Source of the DNA: Clostridiales bacterium UBA1777
GTDB taxonomy: Bacteria > Bacillota > Clostridia > Oscillospirales > Oscillospiraceae
Assembly: GCA_002315275.1 (NCBI GenBank)
Contig: DCGN01000109.1
Span: 1-15,183 of the forward strand
Length of the DNA stretch: 15,183 nt
Direction of reading: 5' to 3'
A model generated the notes under the pieces. That model saw only the letters and a list, made by a program, of their open reading frames with translations, made no database searches and was not told the DNA's origin. Position 1 is the first letter of the stretch, and each line of letters begins with the position of its first letter. Shown here in pieces: positions 7,172 through 14,247 of the stretch. Made by a program: the position numbers and the translations under genes.

Positions 7172-8319
7172 TGTACGGTTTCTTCTCCTTTATCAGATGC
7201 TTCCGGCGCTGCCGGAGATGCCGAAATTACTGTTTCTGTTCCTGTCGCGGCCTTACCTATGATGCCGTCTGCCCTGAGCTCGCGGATTATCAGCAGTGTT
7301 ATCGGGAAGGCGAACATCCCGACGCCGCCCGCAAGCTTCAGACCGACCCACATGCAAAGAAGCGTAAGCAGCGGATGAAGCCCGACCTGACGGCCGACTA
7401 TACGCGGCTCGAATATCTGGCGCGCGACTATAACAATAATGTATATGATAGCGAGGCCGAGGCCGCGCACAAAGCTGCCCTGAATGAACGTGATGACCGT
7501 CCACGGCAGAAGCACCATGCCGGAGCCGACTATCGGCAGAATATCAAACACCGCGATGATCAGCGCAATAAGCGGCGCCTGCTTGATGCCGACTATCAGA
7601 AGGCCTATGCACAGCTCACAGAAAGTGATGAAGAAAATCAGGAAATAGCTCTTGGCATAACGCCCGATGACTGTCCGAAGTGCTTCGCGGGTACGCTTTA
7701 CGATGCTCTGTCCTTTCGCGGGGAGACGGCTCAGAACGGAGCCTGTCACATGCTCGAAGTCACCGGACAGGAATGCCGTTGAAATGACGCAGATGACCGT
7801 TGCAAGCAGGATACCCGGCAGGCGGGAGCCTACGGACGATGCCCACGACACGATCTTGCCCGAGAGATTGATGACGGAGGAACCGACAGTTCCGAAGGCA
7901 TCGGGCAGAAGCTCATCCACGGTAGGCGTCACCTCGGGGGCATAGCGGCTTATGAAGGCCAGAAGCTTATCGCCCTGCTCGGCAAGCCACGGAGAAAGAT
8001 TCTCCGCAAAAAACGCGGGCATGCTCTCGGCCCACGATATCAGCGCCGAAATGAGCGCTATGAGAATGCCGACGAGCGCGGCGGCAAGAAGAAGGTAGAT
8101 CAGGAGCGCGAGTATCACGGACAGCACGCTCTTTTTCATGCGCAGTCTTTTCGACAGACGCGAGGCGAGCGGCTGGACCGACGCGGAAACGATCAGCGCG
8201 ATAATAAACGGGACGAGCGGGCTCAAAAGAAACTTGGCGAACAGAATAACGAGCCCGGCTATGACGACCCAATATCCGGCTTTGATCAGAAAATCGCTGT
8301 ATTTTTTACTGTTATCCAA
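7168..8319 (-). CDS. AI-2E family transporter, YtvI-like
   Basis: The 383-residue protein is a polytopic membrane protein of the AI-2E/PerM (DUF20) family, closest in pattern to the sporulation protein YtvI. It has hydrophobic segments at about 12-50, 65-95, 165-185, 220-245, 248-272, 283-300 and 318-347, plus an extracytoplasmic helical stretch at ~100-160. Family motifs are visible: FDILPIVGSG (258-267) and EPRIVGRQVGLHPLLTL (304-320). The C-terminus is a hydrophilic Ala/Glu-rich tail. Start is TTG, chosen because GGAGG lies 6 bases upstream (8326-8330) and no ATG fits. It is the first gene after the Mn2+ riboswitch and overlaps the ATPase gene by 4 bases. Its substrate is unknown; the family includes putative exporters and a reported Na+/H+ antiporter. 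Confidence 0.9.
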   Translation of the reverse strand: MDNSKKYSDFLIKAGYWVVIAGLVILFAKFLLSPLVPFIIALIVSASVQPLASRLSKRLRMKKSVLSVILALLIYLLLAAALVGILIALISALISWAESMPAFFAENLSPWLAEQGDKLLAFISRYAPEVTPTVDELLPDAFGTVGSSVINLSGKIVSWASSVGSRLPGILLATVICVISTAFLSGDFEHVTGSVLSRLPAKGQSIVKRTREALRTVIGRYAKSYFLIFFITFCELCIGLLIVGIKQAPLIALIIAVFDILPIVGSGMVLLPWTVITFIQGSFVRGLGLAIIYIIVIVARQIFEPRIVGRQVGLHPLLTLLCMWVGLKLAGGVGMFAFPITLLIIRELRADGIIGKAATGTETVISASPAAPEASDKGEETVQ

Positions 8320-8352
8320 GGCTGACCTCCTATATCCTCAATATATGTAAAG

Positions 8353-8392
8353 AAAAAAGACCTTTACAGCCTACAGTTAAGCCGTAAAAGTC
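8353..8392 (-). terminator. riboswitch expression-platform terminator
   Basis: Reading leftward, GACTTTTACGGC (8392-8381) pairs with GCTGTAAAGGTC (8370-8359) as a 12-bp stem with two G-U pairs and a 10-base loop. TTTTTTCTTT follows. The 5' arm overlaps the 3' strand of the aptamer's P1 helix, so aptamer formation and termination should be mutually exclusive. Confidence 0.88.
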
Positions 8393-8484
8393 TCGCTCAG
8401 CAAAAGCCCGATGCACCGAGCCGATATCCGGCCGGGATGACGATGCACCGAACGCTCCGTAGGAGCGCAAGCTACTCCCTTTTG
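8381..8484 (-). promoter_or_regulatory. yybP-ykoY (Mn2+) riboswitch aptamer
   Basis: The leader begins AAAAGGGAGTAGC and ends GCTGAGCGAGACTTTTAC, the two conserved flanks of the yybP-ykoY class (canonical AAAGGGGAGUAGC ... AGCAAGACCUUU). Between them are a GCGCTCCTACGGAGCG hairpin and two copies of CGGTGCATCG around a GC-rich stem. The class binds Mn2+ and, in known examples with this layout, the bound form blocks the terminator and turns on Mn2+ exporters. Here it begins close to the predicted transcription start, about 150 bases before the AI-2E/ATPase genes. Assignment is by conserved bases and terminator overlap, not by a covariance model. Confidence 0.9.
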
Positions 8485-8492
8485 TACACTGA

Positions 8493-8521
8493 ATTATATG
8501 CGGAAACTGCGGGTTTGTCAA
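8493..8521 (-). promoter_or_regulatory. consensus sigma-A promoter of the Mn2+-riboswitch operon
   Basis: Leftward TTGACA (8521-8516), exactly 17 bases, TATAAT (8498-8493): both hexamers are perfect. A start near 8486 puts the aptamer at the 5' end of the RNA. A perfect promoter fits control by attenuation rather than by initiation. Confidence 0.93.
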
Positions 8522-8589
8522 TATAAAGCCGTATTAAGATGCCGCTATATTTTGCGCATGACTGCGTGCGGCGGGGAAAATAATAGATA

Positions 8590-8618
8590 TTGATTATTCT
8601 GCGCGGAAATGGTAAAAT
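8590..8618 (+). promoter_or_regulatory. promoter of the VanY-type carboxypeptidase gene
   Basis: TTGATT (8590-8595), 17-base spacer, TAAAAT (8613-8618), 49 bases before the start codon. The 65 bases between this and the divergent riboswitch promoter show no clear feature. Confidence 0.65.
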
Positions 8619-8666
8619 ATATTGAAAAATGTCTGAAAAAGACAAGATATCCACAGGAGAATGAAA

Positions 8667-9524
8667 ATGAGAAAATTGTTAGAGGTTCTCAGAACCGTTT
8701 TCGGCGTGCTGCTTATCGCCGTTATAGCGCTGTATGCCTTCCAGAAGGCGCAGGATTCATGGAAATCCTCGGATTTTGACAATGCCGAAATGGCAGTCAA
8801 GCCCGACCCCGTCATCGTGACGGTGCTGGTCACGCCCGAGCCCGCGGCAGAGCCCACACCCGAGCCGACTCCCGAGCCCACAGTTGACCCCGAATCTCCC
8901 GCGGGTCGCGCTCTTGCGCTCGGCCTGCCCACGCCTCCGGATATTGATGTTACGAGCTGGGAGTTCATGCTTGCAAACGGCACAAACTCGATCGATGAAT
9001 ACGTTCCGGCCGAGCTTGCAACGCTTGAGGAGCAGACCTTTGACAGCCGCATTATCGAAGCGCTTTCTGCCCTCGCGCAGGATTCCCGCAATCAGGGGCT
9101 GAGCGTTTATCTCTCCTCCGGCTACAGAAGCTATGCCGATCAGGCCGCAAACTTCGACAGAGTATGCGCCAACAACGGCGTGACGGACGGCAAAAACTAC
9201 AAGGGCTTCTATATCACGATGCCCGCGGGCTGCAGCGAGCATCAGACCGGCCTTTGCTGCGATATCACGGACGTTTATTACCCCATCAAGGACGAATCAA
9301 TCGCCGACACCGACCTTTACAAGTATATGTCTACCGTCTGCGAGAGGTACGGCTTCATTGTACGCTTCCCGAAGGATAAGGAAGAGGTCACGGGCGTCAT
9401 GTTTGAGCCCTTTCATTACCGCTATGTCGGCGTTGAAGCCGCAACCTATATCATGGAAAACGGCCTTTGCCTTGAAGAGTTCCTCTATCTGTACACCGGA
9501 ATAAACTACGGTGCCAACGCGTAA
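8667..9524 (+). CDS. membrane-anchored D-alanyl-D-alanine carboxypeptidase, VanY type (peptidase M15B)
   Basis: This 285-residue zinc peptidase should trim the terminal D-Ala from peptidoglycan stem peptides outside the membrane. Layout: a membrane anchor (about 8-26), a Pro/Glu/Thr-rich spacer with PEPT repeats (57-76), then the VanY domain (about 120-280). Zinc ligands and catalytic residues are in place: SGYRSY (151-156), SEHQTGLCCD (H192, D199), and FEPFHYRYVG (E247, H250). Its lone N-terminal anchor indicates an extracytoplasmic enzyme. AGGAG at 8655-8659 is one base from the ATG at 8661 but 7 bases from the ATG at 8667, so the latter is the likely start. It has its own promoter and terminator. 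The natural role is probably wall remodelling; nothing nearby (no vanHAX-type genes) suggests glycopeptide resistance. Confidence 0.92.
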   Translation: MRKLLEVLRTVFGVLLIAVIALYAFQKAQDSWKSSDFDNAEMAVKPDPVIVTVLVTPEPAAEPTPEPTPEPTVDPESPAGRALALGLPTPPDIDVTSWEFMLANGTNSIDEYVPAELATLEEQTFDSRIIEALSALAQDSRNQGLSVYLSSGYRSYADQAANFDRVCANNGVTDGKNYKGFYITMPAGCSEHQTGLCCDITDVYYPIKDESIADTDLYKYMSTVCERYGFIVRFPKDKEEVTGVMFEPFHYRYVGVEAATYIMENGLCLEEFLYLYTGINYGANA

Positions 9525-9528
9525 ACCG

Positions 9529-9563
9529 ATATCTCCCTGCTTTTAGGCGGGGAGATATTTTTA
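9529..9563 (+). terminator. intrinsic terminator of the VanY-type gene
   Basis: ATATCTCCCTGC pairs with GCGGGGAGATAT over 12 bp (one G-T pair) around TTTTAG, followed by TTTT. It begins 5 bases after the stop codon. Confidence 0.93.
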
Positions 9564-9572
9564 TAAGCTGTA

Positions 9573-9601
9573 TTGTTTAGCATTTCCGCGTGTGGTACAA
9601 T
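9573..9601 (+). promoter_or_regulatory. promoter of the GH13-ispE unit
   Basis: TTGTTT (9573-9578), 17-base spacer, TACAAT (9596-9601), directly downstream of the preceding terminator and 36 bases before the GH13 start codon. Confidence 0.6.
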
Positions 9602-9637
9602 AAAGCCAACACTACCGCGCAAAGAAAGGAGATTATC

Positions 9638-11320
9638 ATGGAAAATTCGCAATGGTACAAGGAAATGGCAGTCTATCAGATATGGACCCGCAGCTTCTGT
9701 GACGGCAACGGAGACGGTATCGGCGACCTTTGGGGCGTGCTCGAGAAGCTGGACTATATAAAGAGCCTGAACGTCGATGCCATATGGTTCTCGCCGATTT
9801 ACCCATCGCCGAACGCAGACTACGGCTATGATATCTCCGATTATATGAACATCCATCCCGATTACGGAGATCTGAATGTGTTCCGCAAGGTGCTTGACGG
9901 CGCGCACGAACGCGGCATGAGGGTGTTCATGGACCTTGTCGTCAACCACACCTCCGATGAGCATGAGTGGTTCAAGCGGAGCCGCTCGAGCCGCGACGAT
10001 CCTTACCATGACTATTACATATGGCGCCCCGGAAAGATCAAACACGGGGAAAAATACCCCCCGAACAACTGGACAAGCATATTCGAGGGCGGCGCATGGG
10101 AGTATAACGAGGAGATAGATGAATATTATCTCCACCTATTTGCAAAAAAACAGCCCGACCTCAACATGGAAAACCCCAAGGTGCGCGAAGAAGTCAAAAA
10201 TATAATGCGCTTCTGGCTCGACATGGGAGTGGACGGCTTCAGAGAGGACGTTATCACCTTCACCGCGAAAACAGAGGGCCTGCCCGACTCCTACCCCGTC
10301 ACGCCGATAGCCAACGGCATGAAGCACTTCGTAAACCGCCCGCGCGTGTTTGACTATCTGATGGAGTTCAAGAGGGACGTTCTCGATGAGTATGACTGCT
10401 TCGTTGTCGGCGAGAGCCCGCTCACGACTGCGGATACCGCGCTCAGATACGTCACCGAAGGGCCGAACAAGGTGCTCGATGAGATGATAGCCTTCTCCCA
10501 CATGGAGGCGGACTGCTTCATGACAGACACGATAGCCCGCCCGTTCAACCTCAGAAAGATGAAGAAGGCGTTCTCCTCGTGGCAGAACATGCTCTACGGC
10601 AAGGCATGGAACGCGCTCTATATAGAAAACCACGATCACCCCCGCATCATCAGCCGCTACGGCAGCGAGCAGTACAGAGTCGAAAGCGGCAAGATGCTCG
10701 CGGCGATGTATATGCTTCAGCGCGGCACGCCCTTCGTATATCAGGGGCAGGAGATCGGTATGACGAATATCGCCCTGCCGAGGCTCGACATGTACAGAGA
10801 TGTGGCGACCTTCAATAACGCGCGCATACTCAAGAAGATCGGCCTTTCCGATAAAAAGATCCTTTCCGTTATGCAGAGAACAACACGCGAGAATGCCAGA
10901 ACGCCGGTACAGTGGACGGATGAGAACAACGCAGGCTTCTCCGTGTGCCGGCCGTGGTTCAACGTTAACGAAAACTATAAGCAAATCAACGTCAGAGCGG
11001 AGGACGCAGACCCGAACTCCATTCTCAATTTCTATAGAAAGCTCATCAAATTCCGCAAGGAGACTCCCGTCGCGCTCTACGGTGACTATACGGAGTACTA
11101 TGAAGACAGCAGGGAGCTGTATGTCTACGCGAGAAGGTATGAGAAGCAGAAGCTTCTCGTTGTCTGCTCGTTCACGGCGGAGCAGGTGCGCTTCAATGCG
11201 CCGGAGGGCTTCTATCTGAACGGCGAGGAGCCGGTGCTGTCAAACTACGATTTCAACTTTGTCATATCCAACGGCTTTACAACGCGGCCGTATGAGCTGA
11301 GAGTATATCTCCTCGGCTGA
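9638..11320 (+). CDS. GH13 alpha-glucosidase (oligo-1,6-glucosidase-like)
   Basis: The 560-residue protein lacks a signal peptide and is therefore a cytoplasmic exo-acting glucosidase that releases glucose from short alpha-glucans. It has the N-terminal YQIWTRSF start and a calcium-type loop DGNGDGIGD (22-30). The four GH13 regions follow: DLVVNH (99-104), GFREDVITF with nucleophile D204, VVGES with acid/base E259, and ENHDHPR with D333. These positions closely track the B. cereus oligo-1,6-glucosidase (D199, E255, D329), and length is typical. The valine after the nucleophile (V205) is the residue associated with alpha-1,6 preference in this subfamily. Trehalose-6-phosphate hydrolase or dextran glucosidase remain possible. 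AAGGAG (9626-9631) sets the ATG start; an upstream in-frame GTG at 9590 lies within the promoter. ispE follows by 18 bases. Confidence 0.93.
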   Translation: MENSQWYKEMAVYQIWTRSFCDGNGDGIGDLWGVLEKLDYIKSLNVDAIWFSPIYPSPNADYGYDISDYMNIHPDYGDLNVFRKVLDGAHERGMRVFMDLVVNHTSDEHEWFKRSRSSRDDPYHDYYIWRPGKIKHGEKYPPNNWTSIFEGGAWEYNEEIDEYYLHLFAKKQPDLNMENPKVREEVKNIMRFWLDMGVDGFREDVITFTAKTEGLPDSYPVTPIANGMKHFVNRPRVFDYLMEFKRDVLDEYDCFVVGESPLTTADTALRYVTEGPNKVLDEMIAFSHMEADCFMTDTIARPFNLRKMKKAFSSWQNMLYGKAWNALYIENHDHPRIISRYGSEQYRVESGKMLAAMYMLQRGTPFVYQGQEIGMTNIALPRLDMYRDVATFNNARILKKIGLSDKKILSVMQRTTRENARTPVQWTDENNAGFSVCRPWFNVNENYKQINVRAEDADPNSILNFYRKLIKFRKETPVALYGDYTEYYEDSRELYVYARRYEKQKLLVVCSFTAEQVRFNAPEGFYLNGEEPVLSNYDFNFVISNGFTTRPYELRVYLLG

Positions 11321-11338
11321 CGCGAAAGGACGGAGAGT

Positions 11339-12202
11339 ATGACGATAAACGAAAAAGCTTACGCCAAGCTGAATATCTCGCTCGATGTCGGCCGCCGCAG
11401 AGAGGACGGTTATCATGACATGGTCATGATAATGCAGACGGTCTCCCTTGCGGACGATATAAGGATAGATATAAACGGCAGCGGAGAGATCTCCGCGTTG
11501 AGCAATCTGCCGTTCATCCCGTGTGACGAGAGAAATCTCGCCGTGAAGGCCGCAAGGCTGTGGTTCGAGGCCGCGGGCAGAACGGAGGGTGCGGCTATCT
11601 CGCTCAATAAGCGCATCCCGGTGGGAGCGGGGATGGCCGGAGGCTCGACCGATGCCGCAGCCGTGCTCAGAGGGCTGAACCGCGCGTTTGATTCGCCGCT
11701 TTCAAAAGAAGAGCTTCTCGACCTTGCGTCAAAGACGGGTTCGGATGTGGCATTTTGCCTCTGCGGGGGCACGATGCTCGCCAAGGGCAAGGGCGAGGTT
11801 CTGACGAGGCTTCGCGATCTGCCGGATTGCACCGTGGCTATCTGCAAGCCGCGCTTTTCCGTGTCTACGCCCGAGCTTTTCACAAAGCTTGACACCCGCC
11901 CCGGCCGGCATCACCCCGACACGGTTGGAATACTTTCCTCGCTCGAGGAGGGAGACCTCAGAGGCATCTGCCGCAGAATGTACAACGTGTTCGAGGATGT
12001 GGGCGACAGACGCATGAAGGTCGTAGCGGAGATCAAATCAAAGCTCATAGATGCCGGTGCGCTCGGCGCGATCATGACCGGCACGGGCTCGGCCGTGTTC
12101 GGTATATTTTCGGACGAAGCCGACGCTGAGGAGGTCATCGCGCCGCTTCGGAAGGAATACGGCTTTGCGACAACGACAAGACCGGTGGGCAAGCTCCTGT
12201 AA
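11339..12202 (+). CDS. ispE: 4-diphosphocytidyl-2-C-methyl-D-erythritol kinase
   Basis: This 287-residue GHMP-family kinase phosphorylates CDP-methylerythritol in the MEP route to isopentenyl diphosphate. Visible marks: AYAKLN with catalytic K10, the GYHDM motif (24-28), the ATP-binding PVGAGMAGGSTDAAA loop (94-108), catalytic D136 in TGSDVAFCLCGG, and the C-terminal MTGTGSAVFGIF. Length is standard. GGAG at 11332-11335 precedes the ATG. It shares a transcript with the GH13 gene, an unusual partner with no metabolic link, and its mRNA ends at a strong terminator 17 bases after the stop. Its presence shows isoprenoids are made by the MEP rather than the mevalonate pathway. Confidence 0.96.
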   Translation: MTINEKAYAKLNISLDVGRRREDGYHDMVMIMQTVSLADDIRIDINGSGEISALSNLPFIPCDERNLAVKAARLWFEAAGRTEGAAISLNKRIPVGAGMAGGSTDAAAVLRGLNRAFDSPLSKEELLDLASKTGSDVAFCLCGGTMLAKGKGEVLTRLRDLPDCTVAICKPRFSVSTPELFTKLDTRPGRHHPDTVGILSSLEEGDLRGICRRMYNVFEDVGDRRMKVVAEIKSKLIDAGALGAIMTGTGSAVFGIFSDEADAEEVIAPLRKEYGFATTTRPVGKLL

Positions 12203-12218
12203 TTGCCGATAAATACAA

Positions 12219-12266
12219 TCCCCCCTGCGGTTCATGCTGATTTGAACTGCAGGGGGGAGATTTTTT
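12219..12266 (+). terminator. intrinsic terminator of GH13-ispE, overlapping the end of the DUF975 gene
   Basis: A 16-bp stem with one G-T pair (12219-12234 with 12243-12258, six consecutive C-G pairs) surrounds an 8-base loop and is followed by GA and TTTTTT. The T-tract overlaps the stop codon of the convergent DUF975 gene. On the minus strand the same stem is followed by the weaker tail TTGTATTT and may work in both directions. Confidence 0.95.
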
Positions 12267-13074
12267 AATTCTTGTTTTCGCCGTTCTGAGGCGGGAGTAC
12301 CGCGGTGGGTTCCTTTGCGAGGCCGTCATATGCAGGATCTCTGCGCACGTTTTCGTAAAACAGAACTCTGGATAGACCCGTGAACGGAATCGTCCACACT
12401 CTGATGCCGTAGCTGATGAGTGGGATCTGCTTGAGCGCCCACCATACGATGAAGCTTATATCAAGCGCGAACAGCTCGCGCTTGTGGTGCTTCATCATCC
12501 TGCGGCTCTCGTGCATACAGCCGATAACGGACAGCTCGGGATGGTCGAGCATGATATACGGCGTCATACGGTAAGCGTAAAACAGCAGAACGCCGGGTAT
12601 GATAAACAGCGTGAAGCCGGCCGTCAGCACAATGCCGCCGAAGACGATAAGTCCGAGCACGCGTAGGATCATCGCGAAGCCGTCAAGCAGGTTGCCGAAA
12701 ACGGGGTTCGTTTTGCGTACGGTATTGAGAAGAAACAGGATATATCCCAATCTCACGCAGGTGACTACAAGGAACAGCGCTGCAATGACGAGAACATCCT
12801 GAACGGTGGGCGTGATCTCCTCCGCCATCTCGAAGATCTCCTCATCGGTCTTGTCTGCGAAGCTCTGAACGTATTCCATATACTCCTCGGGCGTTGCAAT
12901 GTCCTGAAGGTCGGTCAGAACGCTTCCCGCACGGTTGGAGATTATATTGCCGGCCAGCACGGTAGCTATAAGTATCAGAATGAGCAGCAGCATGCCCACG
13001 CTTATTACGGGGGGCTTGGAATCGCGGATAATTTTTTTGGCTTCGGCCTTCAGCCCAGCCGGTGAATTAGACAT
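12265..13074 (-). CDS. DUF975 family integral membrane protein
   Basis: The 269-residue protein has the DUF975 layout: a short N-terminal LKAEAKKII helix, a first membrane segment (23-45), a loop of about 40 residues rich in acidic residues, then membrane segments at ~93-118, 135-170 and 200-235. The hallmark C-terminal block is present: a MTPYIMLDHPELS segment, an ESRRMMKHHKRELF segment (189-202), and ISFIVWW followed by a FYENVRR end (239-245). The tail after 245 is hydrophilic. Function of the family is unknown. GGAGG (13081-13085) lies 6 bases before the ATG, and a promoter lies 43 bases upstream. It is a single-gene unit downstream of, and on the same strand as, the MocR-type regulator. 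Confidence 0.88.
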   Translation of the reverse strand: MSNSPAGLKAEAKKIIRDSKPPVISVGMLLLILILIATVLAGNIISNRAGSVLTDLQDIATPEEYMEYVQSFADKTDEEIFEMAEEITPTVQDVLVIAALFLVVTCVRLGYILFLLNTVRKTNPVFGNLLDGFAMILRVLGLIVFGGIVLTAGFTLFIIPGVLLFYAYRMTPYIMLDHPELSVIGCMHESRRMMKHHKRELFALDISFIVWWALKQIPLISYGIRVWTIPFTGLSRVLFYENVRRDPAYDGLAKEPTAVLPPQNGENKN

Positions 13075-13117
13075 ATCAATCCTCCGAAACAGACCTCAAA
13101 GGGCATTTTCTTTACAT

Positions 13118-13146
13118 ATAATATCATACGATGCCGCCTCAGTAAA
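13118..13146 (-). promoter_or_regulatory. promoter of the DUF975 gene
   Basis: Leftward TTTACT (13146-13141), 17-base spacer, TATTAT (13123-13118). The -35 lies in the 11-mer CCGTGCTTTAC that is also found at the rhaM promoter. Confidence 0.65.
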
Positions 13147-13165
13147 GCACGGAATTATGAACAAT

Positions 13166-14224
13166 TCACCCCTGACGCTGACGGCGGCGTCTGCGCGTGA
13201 TGCACCGTTCGAGGTCGCCGTTGTTGATGAACTCGGCAAGCACATACTGGTCAAGGGTCGGCACGGTGCAGGAGTAAAAATCGAGCTTTTGTCTGTACTT
13301 TTCAAACAGCACTTCCGGCAGGAGCATGTAGCCCATGCGCAGGGCGGGTGCCATCGTGCGCGAGAAGGTGTTCATGTAGATTACGCGGTCGGGGGCAAGC
13401 GAGTAGACCGTCTCTATCTGCTTCGTTGCCACGGCGAACTCGGAATCGTAGTCGTCTTCTATTATATATGAATCCCGCTCACGCGCCCACATTGCGTATT
13501 CCCTGCGCTTCGGAGCGGGCGCGGTAACGCCTGACGGGAAGCTGTGGTACGGCGTGACATGCAGAACGCCGGCGCTGCACCCGGCAAGTCTGCCGGAGAC
13601 TATGCCGTCAGCGCCCATTTCAAGCGCCTGACACTTCGCGCCGTTTGCCTCGTATACCTGCCGTATCTTCGGATAGCAGGGATCCTCAATGGCGAATAGC
13701 GTGTCTCTCCCGAGAAGCTGGACGGCTATGCCGTAGAGGTACTCCGCGCCGGAGCCGATGATTATCCGCTCGGGCGGCGCACTGATGCCGCGGCTTCGTG
13801 CAAGGTATGCGGATATCGCCTCCCGCAGCTCGGATATGCCGCAGCTCGGAGAGGGAAGCAGGATCTGCTCCGCGCGCTGAGATAAAACGCGCCGTATCGT
13901 TTTCGCAAACACGGAGAAGGGGAAGCCGTCATCGGGCGCGGAAACGCTCGCGGTATAGGATGCGGCCCTCTGCGGTACCGCAAGCCCGCCGAAGCTGACG
14001 AACTGTCCGCTCCGCTCGCGGGAGACGATGTAACCGTCGTCTGCGAGAAGATCATACGCGTGGCGCACGGTGATGAGGCTTATCCCGAGCTCCGATGCCA
14101 TCACGCGCCCTGATGGGAGCTTTGTCCCCGTAGGCAGAACGCCCGAAACGATGTCCTCGCGCAGCTGCCTGTATAGCTGCATATATGCGGGCGAGCCCGC
14201 TTGTCTGTCAATCAAGTATTTCAT
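13166..14224 (-). CDS. MocR/PdxR-type GntR regulator, C-terminally short and lacking the PLP lysine
   Basis: The 352-residue protein has a GntR winged helix (about 8-75, with GSPAYMQLYRQL and LPSGRVMASELGISLITVRHAYDLL split across it) fused to a fold-type I aminotransferase-like domain (from about 105). Conserved aminotransferase segments include AIEDPCYPKIRQVYEANGA (178-196) and IIEDDYDSEF (254-263). At the site of the PLP Schiff-base lysine (normally GTFSK) the sequence reads NTFSR, with R289 encoded by CGC. The protein stops after DLERCITRRRRRQRQG, where relatives of about 450-480 residues continue for another ~100; no continuation is found in any frame before the DUF975 promoter. No ribosome binding site precedes the ATG. 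It diverges from an ECF S component. It is probably a DNA-binding protein that no longer uses PLP, or a decaying gene. Confidence 0.85.
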   Translation of the reverse strand: MKYLIDRQAGSPAYMQLYRQLREDIVSGVLPTGTKLPSGRVMASELGISLITVRHAYDLLADDGYIVSRERSGQFVSFGGLAVPQRAASYTASVSAPDDGFPFSVFAKTIRRVLSQRAEQILLPSPSCGISELREAISAYLARSRGISAPPERIIIGSGAEYLYGIAVQLLGRDTLFAIEDPCYPKIRQVYEANGAKCQALEMGADGIVSGRLAGCSAGVLHVTPYHSFPSGVTAPAPKRREYAMWARERDSYIIEDDYDSEFAVATKQIETVYSLAPDRVIYMNTFSRTMAPALRMGYMLLPEVLFEKYRQKLDFYSCTVPTLDQYVLAEFINNGDLERCITRRRRRQRQG

Positions 14225-14247
14225 CTGGTTATATAAAAACTTCCTTA

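Noticed and set aside
7114..7782. A 222-codon plus-strand frame opposite the AI-2E family gene.
   Set aside because: The minus-strand protein shows membrane segments and family motifs, while the plus-strand frame has none and no start signals.
8830..8895. PEPT-type repetition in the VanY-type gene as a possible tandem DNA repeat.
   Set aside because: The codons vary and the unit is irregular; it is an ordinary Pro/Glu-rich spacer between membrane anchor and enzyme domain.
8667..9524. Glycopeptide-resistance role for the VanY-type protein.
   Set aside because: No VanR/VanS, VanH, VanX or D-Ala-D-Lac ligase genes are nearby; single VanY-type carboxypeptidases are common wall enzymes in Clostridia.
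10136..10984. A 282-codon minus-strand open frame opposite the GH13 gene, and similar long frames opposite groEL (2779-3315) and ispE (11413-11895).
   Set aside because: Each lies within a gene with clear family motifs on the other strand and has no ribosome binding site or recognisable domain; they follow from C/G-ending codon bias.
13096..13471. Open frames on both strands around the end of the MocR-type gene, checked for the missing C-terminal part after a frameshift.
   Set aside because: None of the three minus-strand frames downstream of the stop resembles the aminotransferase C-terminus, so a simple frameshift does not explain the short protein.
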